From Euphorbia lathyris (taxonomy: Eukaryota > Streptophyta > Magnoliopsida > Malpighiales > Euphorbiaceae): a stretch of DNA of 64,000 bases. The translations under genes and the position numbers were made by a program. The stretch spans positions 85,507,501 to 85,571,500 of the forward strand of contig NC_088915.1 in assembly GCF_963576675.1 (NCBI RefSeq). The letters run 5' to 3'. The notes beneath the pieces are model-generated. The model was not told the DNA's origin, did no database searches, and worked only from the letters and a program-made list of their open reading frames with translations. Below are positions 44,715 through 57,400 of this stretch, one piece after another (positions within the stretch are counted from its first letter, which is position 1; each line of letters starts with the position of its first letter).

Positions 44715-47040
44715 CTATGCTACAGCTTCCTCTCCTTCACCCCTATTGCTTTCCTCGCCTCCAGCGACTCCCTCATCTCCTCCAGTGGGCGGATCTACTT
44801 CAAGCGAATCCTCAACCCTCGAATCAATAACTGCTTCAAAGGGCGGTACCTCTTGCTCAGGCTGAGAGATGTCCTGCGGTGCCCCGTCTTCCGCTTTCTG
44901 GGTAGGGATCTCACCGATAATTGGAGATTCCTGAAAACTCTTCCAATCTAAGAGGAGTACCTCATCCATATCAGCATCCTCGGCTTCCAGCTTTTCCCAC
45001 TTCTCAGTTAAATCCTTTTCAGGGATGGGAACCTTGGGGCGGTTAAGTACGAGACCCTGATGTCCATGCTCATAAGCGGCATGAATCCGCTCCCCATACC
45101 AGTAGATGCGGGCACCGTCTTCAGCCAGAATTTCCTCAGCTCTCTTCTTTTGTGTCTCCTTGGAATCAGCTAGATCATCGAGGGCCTTTCGCAGCTCATC
45201 GGACTTAGCCTGAAGAGATTTAAGAGCCTCCTCCTTCTCGCTCACAGCCTTCTGAAGGGCGCCTTCTAGGACCTTCACCTTCCTTTGGACATCATCATAA
45301 AGCGACTTCTGAGTCGCCAATTCAGTGCCAAGACCTTCCAACTCCTTGGCTCGCTCGGCATCCCTTCGGAGAATGCCCTCAGCGAAATTGATAATCTGCA
45401 TATAGGACGGCTCACGAATAAAAAAGGGCGAATAGAAATAGGCGGTTACAATGGACGTAAGATCCTTGAAAGAGAATGACGAGCAACAATATACCTCTAC
45501 AGAACGCTTCTCGATCCCCTTCACAGCGGTAGGGAGCGGTACTTGTTCGCGCACACGGGAAGCAGAGGGAAGCCGCCCGAGGACATTGCATATGGAAGAG
45601 ACAATGTCCTTGCAAGAAAAACTCACGGCCATGCCAAAGGTCCTAGTCCACCATCCGCTGATGTCGGGAATTGGCTGCAAAGGCGTAAAGAAAAATATCA
45701 AGAGAACAGCAGATAGCTCATGAGGAAAAAAGTAGCAATATAGAAAGAGGGAATAGATCAGGATACCTCATGAATTGGGGTACTGCTCTTTCCTTTGGAT
45801 GAGGTGGATACGGGTGTACCGCCAACAGTAAGGGACATGGAGGTGTTCTTCTTCTTGGGATGAGAAGACTCTGTATCCGCACTTATCTTCCGCTTCCTCG
45901 TCAAAGGAAGATCCTCAGAGGCAGAAGCGGGACCTTGTGAAACGGAGGCCCTTACAGGAGAATCCGCCTCAATGGAAGGAATCGTTCCTCCAGAAGAATC
46001 CGCCCCTACAACGGAGGTGGTTCCCGCCATCCGCTTCTTCCTTCTCGCTAGGGCTTTAGCCTCCCGATCTGCAGCGATTTGAGATAAAGGATCACCCCTG
46101 CAAAGGGTTAAAAGAAATCATCAACTTGGAAATAAAAAGTACCTTGTACAAAAACGCGATAAGGGATATAAACCACGCGATCCCCCTCGCGGTAGGCAAT
46201 CGCTACACGGCTCCTTAGCATATGGAAGGCCTGATCATATGTCCATACAAAAGGAGGGGTACTCTTCAGGAACTTGATGACGGCGGATTCTTCCTCGCTG
46301 GGATAACCGAAGTTCAAACTCTTCACATTGGGCCGGCCCCAATGGCGAAGGAAGTTCGGATTTCCCTCATTAAAATTGATAAAAAAGTAAGAGCGATCCC
46401 ACTCGCGGATCTTGTTCAGTTTCTCGTCAAAACCATAGTATCCGCTCTGGCGGATGAAAGTGAAATACCCCGCCGAACTCTTGAAATAATGAAGCTTGGA
46501 GAAAATTTTAAGCGAGAAAGGAACCTCCAAACAATCCGCCAGAAATTTATCCAGGGTCAAGTCGGCCCATCCATTTGGATGTAACTGCCCGAGTGCGATT
46601 CCGTAACCGCCGAGGATGGAAGCAATCTCATCCGCCAGCGGATAAGTGAAGCCGCAGATAATCTGGGCGACGAAAATGGTGAAATACCCCTTTGGGTAAT
46701 CGCCCGGTCCTCTATCCTCCCCGGGAATGATGGTCTCGAGACCTTGGAGCCAAGGATATTGCACCCGCAAATCCTCAATGGTCTCGCGACAAACTAGGCT
46801 TCCCGACCTGTCCCTCTTTGGTAACAAACGGGGGGTTGGGACAGGTGGCGGAATCAACTTCTTAGGGTCAAAACCTAGACCCTCGTCGGTTGTATTCGCC
46901 AGGTGGAAGAAGTCAGCGGGGTGGGAATCAGACCCATGAGAACTGGTTGAAACTTCATCAACCATCTCATCAACTTCATGAGAAACCTCACGGACGTAGC
47001 TCTCATCGAACGGTGCGAAGTCAAGGTCGGGGTTGGACAT
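44715..47040 (-). CDS. Antisense Transposase_28-like plus coiled-coil gene of Tat B
   Basis: A spliced gene opposite to pol. Exons by minus-strand GT-AG: 47040-46143 (start MSNPDLDFAPFDESYVREV), 46097-45767, 45674-45495 and 45395-44715 (ends GEGEEAVA, TAG). Exon 1 has the pattern of the domain called putative gypsy-type transposon (Transposase_28): YPWLQGLETIIP, EDRGPGDYPKGYFTIF, LPADE-type region, GQLHPNGWADL. Exon 2 is Ser/Thr-rich with a bipartite basic NLS-like stretch (RKRKISADTESSHPKKKN). Exon 4 is a long coiled coil and acidic tail. Joining exon 1 to exon 2 by the best splice sites gives a phase mismatch, so a small indel or an alternative site must be assumed. Function is unknown; this domain recurs in plant Tat elements in antisense. 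Confidence 0.7.
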
Positions 47041-47280
47041 GTTGAGGAAAAGAAATAAACAGAAGTAAAAAGCCGAACGAGGTACAAATTATGAAGAGGA
47101 AAACTTACATGGGAAAGACAACACAGAGAAATGACGGAAATAAGAGGTCAACGCCGGAAAAGATGACGCCGGAAAAGAAATAACGAAAGAGGAAAAATTC
47201 ACAAGTTTTTGAATTTTGAATATACAAGCAAAAACGAAGCGTCCCCTATGAACACACCCTAAAGGGCTCTTGTATCAAAC

Positions 47281-47295
47281 TAAAGGGGAGGCATG
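47281..47295 (+). promoter_or_regulatory. Polypurine tract of Tat B
   Basis: taaaggggaggcatg lies immediately before the 3' LTR start at 47296. The core aaaggggag equals the internal purine tract found after pol in A1 and A2. Confidence 0.8.
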
Positions 47296-47806
47296 TGATG
47301 ACCCGCGAGGCTAAACCGTGTCATATTCATTTCGCAGGCCCAGCCCATATTTAGACCTATGGTCTAAGATCGGATGGGACCCGAATAAAGGAAGCGGGCG
47401 CAGCGAGTAACCGCCCCGAATGGGACCCGAATAAGCGGAAACGGGTGAAGCGAGTAACCGCCCCGAATTCCTAAACGGAGCATCAAGACTCCCACTCAGA
47501 ACCACGTTCGTTGCCATGAAAGCCACGAAAGGGACATGGCCTAAAAAGGGGGAACCGCCCTCAGAACGTGGCCCACTAAGGAGTAACCGCCCTCGGCGGT
47601 TACCTAAAAAACACCTATAAAAGGCCTTAAGAACGAGAGAAAAAGGTACGTTTACATTTTTTGCCCTACAATATTATTGTCAAATTACCAACCCTTTTAC
47701 AAAAACTGACTTGATCGCCGGAGAGTTTTCCCGGAGATCCTGTCTCCGGTTCTGTTTTCCAGGTAACTCCCGCAGGGAATATCAAATCGGATCCGGCAAG
47801 TTATCA
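47296..47806 (+). repeat. 3' LTR of Tat B
   Basis: Same length as the 5' LTR with 10 substitutions and no indels. It is followed by TSD GTTGT. Confidence 0.95.
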
Positions 47807-49854
47807 GTTGTCTTTGTTCCTCCATTTTCTTCAGCTCTTAGATGGTTCCCCATATTTTGAATCGATGGTTTACCTGTCTTGTTGTGGCCCTAATTTATGT
47901 ATATTTCCTATAGGGTTTATACATAATCTACAATATCTACATGTTTAATCTTTTTGTTGTCTTTTTCTCTCTCTCCAGGCTGATCTGCAGATCCAAGATG
48001 GCATTAGTCTCCTTACTTGTGGATCTAACAAGTTCTGTCCATTTGTTCATAGCCTTCTTGAATTCAAGTTCTGGTAAGTTCGATCTGAATTTTTGGGCTA
48101 TAATAAATTTATGTCATCTATTATGCGTTTTTGTGCATAAATTGGTGATTGATCTTGTGAAGGAGTTTTTGGATTATTGTTGAACTAGGCAGTTTGGGTC
48201 TTGTGATTTGTCAATTCCTTCAAATTGTTTCACAGAGATGATTTTACATAATTGCTTCAGGTAACTTTTCGCACTCTGAAATGCACACCAAGTGTTTGTT
48301 TTTATGACTAACTGAACTTTTCTACAACAGACTGGCCAACAAAACATGTTTATGTATGCGTGTATGTTTGTGTATAATTGGTTATTGTGACCTTTATCTT
48401 CATCTCTTATAAACGATCCTTTTTGATGTTCCGTTATGATATATTCCCCTATTTCTAGGATTTGCTAATTTGACCTTGCTAGCATGTGCTTTTGGTGAAT
48501 CCTTCTAATTTGCAGAACTAATGGCATGTGTTGCCATAGCTCAAAGATGTTTGTTTTATGTGGTTACTATCAAATGCTGATGAAGATCAGTAAATTCAGA
48601 TTTTGGCTATGTAATTAAGCAAATATACATGTTTTGATGAAAGCATGTTATGTTATTTAGAGAAGCATGCAGTCGAAAGGAGACACAACTAGCAAAGACT
48701 ACCTATCAATATGTTTCCTCTGTAACTTTCATAATTCACTTCACCCATTTATAATCTATACAAAGACAAAATGATTATCCTCTCTTTAATTAGGATAGTT
48801 TGGAATTATATATATTTTGTTGTAAGTTCAAATTCAAAAGAAGTTTGTTTTTTGGTTTGTAAGAAGATATTTGTCTTATATATAGAAAAAAGTGGAGATG
48901 ATAATCATATGGGTAACATATATAAATACTAGTACATGTATAAATATCCTTCTTTGCTTTTTTGCCCCTTAATCACACCAATCTAATTATTTCCCAATTT
49001 TACAATTAAAGTTGTGAAATTAGAGTTTGTTCTCACTATATATGCAATCAGATTTTGAAGTAGATATAAGACCGATCAGATCAATAACAAGTAGTTCTGT
49101 TGTGAGCTGTTTGGTGTATTGGGAAGGAAAGCTTTTTGCGGATTATATTGATAGGATTGTCAAGGTATACTATTATGGAGAGTAATTAAGACCTGGCCAG
49201 GTATTTAATGCACTAATTATGTGGATTTGTTGTTTGTTAGTCCAGATAATTTTATTTTTCAATCCATGTTTGATCTCAAACCATATTTTTCGATCTCTGT
49301 TTGATCAGTCATTGAACTTGATGTAGCAAGATGCATAACATATATTGAAGTTTCCTAGTACAGGGTGCAGATATGTTCATCATAATATTTGTGCTTGCTG
49401 ATTGCTTCAGTTTCATCCTGATAAATGATTTCAGTTTGTGTCAATGTTCTTTCACATTTGGCTATGTTAATAGAGGGTTTGATGATATGAAATGTTTCTT
49501 TACAAGAAATGAAAAATGGTGTAAGAGAAGCAACCCTTTTGCTTCTTTATATTTATATGCACAATGATCAGAATAATTTTTTAAACTTAAAATAACATAA
49601 GATCCATTTTATCCTAAATTGTGTTTGTCATGTTTTTGTCCATATGAGTTTATTTCTTGTTGGTAGATGTCATGTTCCCCAAATAAATTCTACCTTTGTT
49701 CTTGTTCCCCAAATGAATTTGGGTCTAGTTTCTATTAATGGATTTGCTATGAATTTGGGTGAGATTTTGAAATTTTTGCTACTTTTGGATGGTGTATTGT
49801 AGTTGGAGACATCAACGAATCAGGGGCTGAATCAAAGAGCTCCTTTGTTTAAAG

Positions 49855-49970
49855 GGATAAGGTGCCAAAATAGGCATATGCTTTTTAGGGAAGTATCAAT
49901 TTAGGCTCAACGTACAAAATAGCACCAATATAGGCTTAACGTTTAAAAAAGGTACCAATTTAGGTCTCAA
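49855..49970. repeat. Dispersed ~115-bp repeat, copy 1
   Basis: ggtgccaaaataggcatatg ... agtatcaatttaggct ... ataggcttaacg. A direct copy is at 51155-51270. Possibly a decayed MITE end. Confidence 0.6.
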
Positions 49971-51154
49971 TGTTATTAGATTCTCTATCGTGTTATTAGC
50001 ATTCAGTTGCTGGTATTTAATTCTCTAATCTCAATGTTTCGGTTAGTTTTGTGTTGTTTAATGGTGTGAAAATTGAACTGTGAGAGCTTGATTCAGTTGT
50101 TTTGGGTTTGTATGATTGATCTATGTGTCTGTTCGGTTCTTCTTTTTGTAGCTCCTTTTTACATTTTGAGTCAAAACCACAGAATAAAAGTGTTTGGTTA
50201 GTATTAAGAAACATCTTCTTGTAGCTATTTCGGAAGAAATTCAACTAACTTGTACCCGCAAATTGGTCAACCAAACATGCCTTATGTAAATGAAATTCTG
50301 GTAATAGGTTGACTGATCAAGCTTTATTGTCAAATTGTTCACTACATGAACCTGTTGGTTTCCTTTATATATCTTTGGCATCATAGAACAAGAATATGTT
50401 CTATGGGAATGTTCTGAAATTCAAGAGTTAATGAAGCAAAGGTAGCTTTCAAGAGTTAATGCATCAAACAACCACTACAATTCAAGTTGATTTCATTTTT
50501 CTGGGAATGTTCTGTTTCTTTAAAGTACAGAATTTTTGAACCTGACCTGTTAGTTTATTTCTTATATGTTGAGTCATGTTTATTTGTGAAATGTAGTTGA
50601 CTAAACAAATATGTATTTGTGAAATCTTAATTGGGGTTGTGGTATAGGACAAAGCTGGATATTAGAGAATTCCAAACCGTTGAGGTAATTATAACTATCC
50701 TTTACCTTCTAGAATTTAGAATCATGCCTCAAGGTTCTCGAATCTCAAGCATTATTCCAATTCCTACTTTTGCTCATTTGCTTAAATTATCTTGCACTAC
50801 TACTATTTCCTTTAGTTTCCATTTTATCCCTATAGTACCTTTTGCAACTCCTAAATACTGTAATATTTTCCATACACCATACAGTTGATCATAGTATAAA
50901 GTAGTGCTTATTCTCTTTTGTTTGCAGATGATCTGATTCAAGTCTATTATGATGATAGTTTTGCATTACACAATTAATACCATACATGATACGTCATTAG
51001 GTTAATATTTGGCCGATCAATGAATCTGAAAGGTACTTTTGTAGTCTAAGAAAAAATTAGATCGAGCTAATATTGTCTTGTCAGTTAGTGTAGTTTCAAA
51101 ATTCTATGCTTTACTCAGCTGAGTTTACATTGCAATTGCTGCATGCTTTTCCCA

Positions 51155-51270
51155 ATTTGTACCAAAATAGGCTTATGGTTTTTGGGGAAGTATCAATTTA
51201 GGCTCCACGTACAAAATAACACCGATATAGGCTTCACGTTTAAAAAAGAGTATCAATTTAGGCATTGAGA
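51155..51270. repeat. Dispersed ~115-bp repeat, copy 2
   Basis: ttgtaccaaaataggcttat ... agtatcaatttaggctccac, parallel to 49855-49970. Confidence 0.6.
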
Positions 51271-52454
51271 ACGGATTGGACTATTTTCAATAAACTATGG
51301 ATTATGTGCTATCAGAATTTCATGCATCTCTAGTGAGCCGTTTCTTTTACCCTCAGTTTATGTCAATATGAATTACATATAATGGCTCTAATTATGCTAT
51401 TAAAGTGTGTGGCACAATAGAGGCACTTGACATTAAGTTCATCACTCATTTAACTTGTGTATTTTATGTTGCAGGGAGCAAAGGATGGAAGGAAACATGC
51501 AAAGAATGGGCATAACAAGTCAGGAGATTCAAGGCTTAGCTGTTTAGGCTTCTTATATAGTTAAATGTTAGTTTTGTAATGAGAAACCTTTGGTTAGGAT
51601 TGTGATATTCACATATGTACAAGTTTATTGTTATATATAAAGGTTATTTGCACATTATTTGCAATCTACTTTGGTTATATACACAGGTTCATGGAAGAGG
51701 TAAAAACCAAAAAAAAAATGACAAAATTCTTATAAGAAAATGGCATCTTACTTTTTATCTAACGATACAGAACTGATAACAAACTGCCATACTAATTACG
51801 TTCCAACGACATAATTTAATACAAATTATATCATGTGAATTACGTTATGATGACAGTCGAGAAAACAAAAACTGTCATAACATTAACATAACACCTCCAT
51901 TTTAACTTAATATTTTGACAAATTATTTAAAAAATGGTGTCATGAGAACATATATTCGGTGACAATTGTTATTAGATAAACCGTCATATAATTAGTGGTC
52001 AGATGACAGGTCACTATTTGGTCACTGTCATGTGAGGCTATTACGGATGACAGAACGTGACCATCGTCTGATGCCTTAACAGGCGGCAGCGAGCCCTGTG
52101 ACAGATTTATATCGTGCGGGACGATGGTTTTTAACCGTCATCTAAAGAGGGTTTTAGCATAGTGAAGGCTACTGGTTTAATTTAAAAGGCAATAAATAGC
52201 ATTGATGCATATATATGTATGATATGAGTTGAAGCAGTGGTTGTTGCTGCTGAGCAAAATCTCTATGCAAATTGAGTGAAGAAAGTGGTCCTTAGTTTGT
52301 TTGTAGGATGCTTTAAAGAAGCTACATTATGTATATATAGATGGATTTATTAAATTCATGTTGGATATTTGTTTAATTTTTAGATGGATTTTTATGAAAT
52401 GTATGATTTTGTTAAATTTTATAATATTGTATTAATTTTTTTTATTCCTTTGAA

Positions 52455-52520
52455 AATTCAGGGGGCCAATCAACCATTTTGGACAAGTTCAGGGGAAAAT
52501 GATGTATTAAGCCTAATTAA
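52455..52520. mobile_element. End fragment of the ggcttaatacatc MITE
   Basis: Reverse complement of the 23894/56111 family terminus: ttcagggggccaatcaacca ... gatgtattaagcc. Only one end is present. Confidence 0.7.
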
Positions 52521-52679
52521 TATATATTATTTGGTATGGATCCATCCTTGTAGTGCCGGAAGATTTGTGCCGTTTGAACATAAATGCAGTGTTAAATTTA
52601 GTAGACTCTAGCATCTAGCCTCTAAACCAATTTCTCACCTTCTAATTTCCCGGATTTCTCATCTAAACCAATTTCTATT

Positions 52680-54337
52680 ATGGAGCAGAGCATTTATCAG
52701 AATTCTTCTCCGATTCCAATTTCTTCCTTTCCTCATTCTGAAGGTACTTCCTATTTCTTGCAAGTGGGTGCCATGGTTTCTTTATAGTTCGATTACTGTT
52801 TCTTTAATTCATGATTAACTCAATGCTATGCCTTCCTTCTTGATTTTGTTTTTATTTCTTGCAAGTGGGTGCACTGGTTTCTTCCTAGTTCGATTACTGT
52901 TTCTTTCAAGTTATATGTCTATTACTAATACATAGCCATCACTTGTAGGTCATCAAAACCGAATGCGCGGGCAATTCGAAAGTGATTGTGAGAGTATTGG
53001 AGATAACTTTGAAATTTTTTTAAAGCATAGAACTAATCAAGAGGTTAGCAACAATTTATGCTCTTGATGATCTCGACATATACCTCTAATTAACAATTTA
53101 TGCTCTTGATGATTTTGATGTGTCTGCTTGTTTAATTGTATTTCTTGTTGTTTTATGTAGATGCCTTACATATGGACAGACGAGAGGTTGCAACTCCTAG
53201 TAACCAAGTTCTATGATTATGTTCATAAACCATTCTCAAGAGTGTATACTTACTCAACTGGTTGGCACTTGCAATTATTGGAGACACTGAAAGATGAGCT
53301 TCTCATATTTGCTAATGATCAAGCTCCGATACTCCATGGAAATGACGTTACAAACAAACTGGATGAAATTGCTAAATGGTATAAATATAAAGACACCAGT
53401 TATTATGACTTGAAAGAAATTCTTGGTCAAAATATATGTAAAAAATTTAGGGTGCTGGTTAGGCATGAAAGATTTGACGAATATATTCCATTGGATGGTA
53501 CATCCCGCCGTGTCACCATTGCACAAGCTGTAGAGGTTAGTAACTTCCAATTAACAATTAGCGCTCCTAATGATTTTGATTTATTTGTTCATTTTACCCT
53601 CTAATTTTTATTGTGCTCCTAACATATTTGTTGGTTTTTCTCTAGTTGAGCATGTCTCCCGATAGTGATCACTTTTATTGGACAGACAGACAACTGCAAG
53701 TCCTAGTGAGTAGTTATCACATGTATCTGCAGGATTTAAAAAGTGCTTCACATGAACAAAATACTAGTAGTTCTAGTAAAAAGAGTAGTGAAAAGTGCTT
53801 GGCGAAACTGAAAAAAAAGCTTAGGTGGGAAAGTCTCGACTCCAAAGTTGAGAAATAAGCTCGATAAATTTTTTAGAGATTATGAAAACAAGGTAAGTTG
53901 TTTTCTTTGTTTCCTAGTTGTTTTCTTTGTCAAATATAGGGTTGCTCATCAAATTTTTAATGGTATTGATACAATTACAGTCATCCGCTCATCAAGAATT
54001 TAGGATCAGAATTGGCAAGGAAATGTGCACCTTATTTGACAGTCTGGTAAAGCTTGACTGAGATTTGTACAAAAAGAAAGATACTTATTTGAGGACTTGT
54101 AGTACAAGTTACGGTCGTCAGACTTCTAGCATGAGCATATCTAGGATTTCTGTGACAGTACAAAGAAATGCAGAAGCGAGGAGAGTGGGCATGGAGTTGG
54201 TGAACTTAGGGTTAGAGTTGAACCCAGAACAGCTTGCAGTTGCCATGTTCAAGCTCAGTGATCCTGATACGCGGAGTTTTTTTTTGACATGTCAAGGTGA
54301 AGTAAGAAAACTTTTCGTGATGCAATTCTTCAAGTAG
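52680..54337 (+). pseudogene. SANT-like gene, left arm of the inverted duplication
   Basis: Exons from GT-AG signals: 52680-52743 (MEQSIYQNSSPIPISSFPHS), 52949-53043, 53161-53535, 53646-about 53892, and about 53982-54337. Exons 3 and 4 each carry a YIWTDERLQLLV / FYWTDRQLQVLV motif, so the protein has two related WTD-type domains resembling Myb/SANT-like DNA-binding modules. The C-terminus (LNPEQLAVAMFKLSDPDTRS) resembles the tail of such plant proteins. An extra A in the poly-A run near 53812 shifts the frame in exon 4, and the last exon has TGA near 54058. The family call is by pattern only. Confidence 0.5.
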
Positions 54338-54699
54338 GAATTTATATTCTACCTTTTGTAATTTGTGGCTGTATTGAATAAATAAGATTTGGAATTTATT
54401 TAAATTAACTACAGTTTGTATTTTGTGTAGAAATAGAATTCATTTTTTTTAATATTTCTAGAATAGCATTCTTATTTGTGTACGCCTTTTGGGAAGCGAG
54501 AACGTGGATTTGTCGGTAAATTCCACATGGTTGAAAAACGAAATGAGATAAATATGCTAAAAACTTCGAATCGACTTACTATATGCTATAAACTTCTAAT
54601 CGACTTACTATATCCACTAGTTTACCTATCTAATTAACTTGAAGATGTCAGCAATGAAATAGACTTACAAACTACAACACTTGAGTGAATATTCAAGTT

Positions 54700-55945
54700 A
54701 AAATTGCAACCCACCAGTGGTAACCAGTTAGTTAAAATTGCAAGGATAATCCAACACTTATGTCAAACTTTTATTTTAATTATGTCAATGGAAGGATAAT
54801 TTCTTTTCAATTTGGCAGTTACCTATAGAAACTCTTTTTGCGTTTTCTAAAATCAGTACTGATTTTATTAGTTTGATATAATCCAAAATTATGACTTGAT
54901 ATAGTTGTAAATAGTTTTTAGAATATGAATTTCTGTGTAATTTTCCCTTTACAACTTGCCCAGTTAGTTAAAATTCAAGTACGACGTTACTTCGCTGGAG
55001 AAGATAATACTTCGCTGGAGAAGATCATACTTTGCTGGAGAAGATAGTACTTCGCTAGCGAAGGATGTTGTGCCTTTTTTACTCCATACTTGACACAGAA
55101 ATTCAAGTTTTGCAAATTACATACACTTATGTCAAACTTTTATTTTAATTATGTCAATGGAAGGATAATTTCTTTTCAATTTGGCAGTTACCTATAGAAA
55201 CTCCTTTTGCGTTTTCTAAAATCAGTACTGATTTTATTAGTTTGATATAATAAAAAATTATGGCTTGACATAGTTGTAAATAGTTTTTAGAATAGTCCTT
55301 CGCTAGCAAAGGACCATCTTTCGCTGGCGAATATAGTACTTCCTAGCGAAGGATGTTGTGCCTTTTTTACTCCATACTTGACACAGAAATTCAAGTTTTG
55401 CAAATTACATACACTTATGTCAAACTTTTATTTTAATTATGTCAATGGAAGGATAATTTCTTTTCAATTTGGCAGTTACCTATAGAAACTCCTTTTGCGT
55501 TTTCTAAAATCAGTACTGATTTTATTAGTTTGATATAATAAAAAATTATGGCTTGACATAGTTGTAAATAGTTTTTAGAATAGTCCTTCGCTAGCAAAGG
55601 ACCATCTTTCGCTGGCGAATATAGTACTTCCTAGCGAAGGATGTTGTGCCTTTTTTACTCCATACTTGACACAGAAATTCAAGTTTTGCAAATTACATAC
55701 ACTTATGTCAAACTTTTATTTTAATTATGTCAATGGAAGGATAATTTCTTTTCAATTTGGCAGTTACCTATAGAAATTTCTTTTGCGTTTACTAAAATCA
55801 GTACTGATTTTATTAGTTTGATATAATTCAAAATTATGGCTTGACATAGTTGTAAATAGTTTTTAGAATAGTTCTTCGCTGGCGAAGGATGATCTTTCGC
55901 TGGCGAATATAGTACTTCGCTAGCGAAGGATGTTGTGCCTTTTTT
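54700..55945. repeat. 289-bp tandem array with short palindromes
   Basis: Units end with atgttgtgcctttttt at 55064, 55353, 55641 and 55930 (periods 289, 288, 289). Each unit has an AT-rich body (caatggaaggataatttctt, agtttgatataat) and a short cluster of palindromes (cttcgctagcgaag, ttcgctggcgaa). Three more copies in the same orientation, not inverted, occur at 58725-59440. Confidence 0.9.
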
Positions 55946-56037
55946 AATTTAGGTGTTCGGTTTTGTTAGCATATAACTTAATTGTTCTATATTTTTTGTA
56001 TTATATTGTTAGGTATTAATTTTATTATTTTGAATTG

Positions 56038-56039
<2 letters not shown>

Positions 56040-56075
<36 letters not shown>
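56040..56075. repeat. (TA)n microsatellite
   Basis: A pure ta run followed by attaattaattaa. Confidence 0.9.
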
Positions 56076-56077
<2 letters not shown>

Positions 56078-56110
56078 TTAATTAATAAATGTTGTTTTAT
56101 ATAATTAATA

Positions 56111-56452
56111 GGCTTAATACATCATTTGCCCTCTGAACTTGTCCAAAATGGTTGATTGGCTCCCTGAACTTTTAAAGTGTCTCGATAGCCCCATGAACTT
56201 GCATAAAATGTTCAGTTAGCCCCCTGAACTTGCGTAAAATGTAATCAATTAATCAACTGGTTGTAAAAACGTAAGTTAAATGCGGAAAATATATTGCACG
56301 CATCTTAAAAAAGTAAAACGACTAAGATCAGGGTATGCGATTATAATATTAGAGAAGAAAATATTTTATAGTTGAATAAGTAAGAAATTATTTTTTAACA
56401 CGTTTTCATCTATTTTGTGAAATATGTAATAACATTTTAAGACATGTGTAAT
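56111..56452. mobile_element. Partial MITE, ggcttaatacatc family
   Basis: One complete end (ggcttaatacatcatttgcc) and about half of the interior. The other half is replaced by unrelated sequence starting at the hAT-like end caggggcggatttaggcagg (56455). A fragment of the same interior is near 36230-36320. Confidence 0.75.
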
Positions 56453-56454
56453 CA

Positions 56455-56545
56455 GGGGCGGATTTAGGCAGGGCCGGCCCCGGGCCTTGAATTTTGGGGC
56501 GCAGGCCAGGGCCTATATATTTAAGGGGCCCCAAAATATTTTTTT
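56455..56545. mobile_element. hAT-like MITE end
   Basis: caggggcggatttaggcagg is a common plant hAT-type terminus. A GC-rich foldback (ggccggccccgggcc, ggggccccaaaa) follows. The other end was not found. Confidence 0.4.
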
Positions 56546-56904
56546 TAATATAATATATAGGTCAAATACATGAATATCATAATTAAGTACAAAATTACAA
56601 TTAATTCATATCACCAAACTTAATTCTTAATATGTCATTATTTTTTATATTTTATGATTTTACATCATAATTTAAAAATTCTAGACTCCAATTCATAATT
56701 TAAATAACAATTGAACCACATATATCACATAAAATGAAAACTACATACATCGCATAAAATGAAAACTACTATTTGATTTTTTTTCCAAATCGTATTGTAA
56801 ATTATTCTCGAATAAATACATTGGACATTTTGAGCAAAATAGGTCTGAATTTTTTAAATAACAATTGAACCACATACATCGTATAAAATGAAAACTACTA
56901 TTTG

Positions 56905-57062
56905 AGGTAGAGCAATCCGCACTTTATGTGTGGAAGGGAGGGTTTCGTTACATAGTTAATAGTGTTTTCGATTGAGAAGAACAACAGAAGAAGCTTGTAG
57001 TTAAATGGTTAGGTATGTGTGCATTGAGTAAGCAGGATCAGGTTCGAACCTTGGTTGCTCCA
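56905..57062 (+). repeat. tRNA-derived SINE-like unit, second copy
   Basis: A box gtagttaaatggttagg (about 56997) and B box ggttcgaacct (about 57041), in a unit shared with 36010-36215. A third, truncated copy is at 57258-57400. Confidence 0.5.
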
Positions 57063-57257
57063 TGAAAATGTTTTATTTTTCGATTTTGCATTCAATATTG
57101 AAGAATAAATGTCTTCATATTTGAAATTCAATTTTTTTTCCAAATCGTATTGTAATTTATTCTCGAATAAATACATTGGATATTTTGAGCGAAATAGGTC
57201 TGAATTTTTTAAATAACAATTGAACGACATACATCGTATAAAATGAAAACTACTATA

Positions 57258-57400
57258 TGATGTAGAGCAATCTGCACTTTATGTGTGGAATTGAGAGTTT
57301 CGTTACGTAGTTAATAGTTTTTTCGATTGATAAGAGCAACAGAAAATGCTTATAGCTAAATGGTTAGGTATGTGTGCATTGAGTAAGCAGGACCAGGTTG
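57258..57400 (+). repeat. tRNA-derived SINE-like unit, truncated copy
   Basis: Same unit, ending at agcaggaccaggttg, so the B box is cut. Confidence 0.5.

Larger units (their letters stand above)
37701..47806 (+). mobile_element. Complete Tat-lineage retrotransposon B
   Basis: Two 511-bp LTRs (37701-38211 and 47296-47806) start TGATGACCCG and end AAGTTATCA, flanked by the 5-bp TSD GTTGT (37696-37700, 47807-47811). I count 10 differences between LTRs, about 2 percent, so the insertion is fairly recent. The order gag, protease, RT, RNase H, archaeal RNase H, integrase, then an antisense gene before the 3' LTR fits a short-LTR Tat (Retand-like) element. The polyprotein frame has several stops and frameshifts. 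Confidence 0.95.
47812..51720 (+). other. Gene-like intron/exon sequence carried by the CACTA element
   Basis: T-rich introns with plausible splice sites, but only fragments of coding sequence: an exon-like block after ctctctccag at about 47979 to a donor ggtaagttcg near 48072, and a terminal block after tatgttgcag near 51475, reading GAKDGRKHAKNGHNKSGDSR before a stop and poly-A-like signal. With the 5' UTR-like stretch before Tat B this looks like a captured, largely non-coding gene. Its source is not recognised. Two related ~115-bp repeats (49855-49970 and 51155-51270; aagtatcaatttaggctcaa-type) lie inside. Confidence 0.45.
37179..52164. mobile_element. CACTA (EnSpm-type) transposon carrying a nested Tat element
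   Basis: The left end is CACTATGTCATTTTTCC and the right end, reverse complemented, is CACTATGCTAAAACCC. A 3-bp TSD AAG flanks both (37176-37178, 52165-52167). Subterminal tgacagt/actgtcat motifs are dense near both ends, as in CACTA elements. Two uninterrupted copies of the target occur in the window (near 36955 and, inverted, near 61425). After removing the nested Tat element about 4.9 kb remains. No CACTA transposase is recognisable, so it is non-autonomous. Confidence 0.75.
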
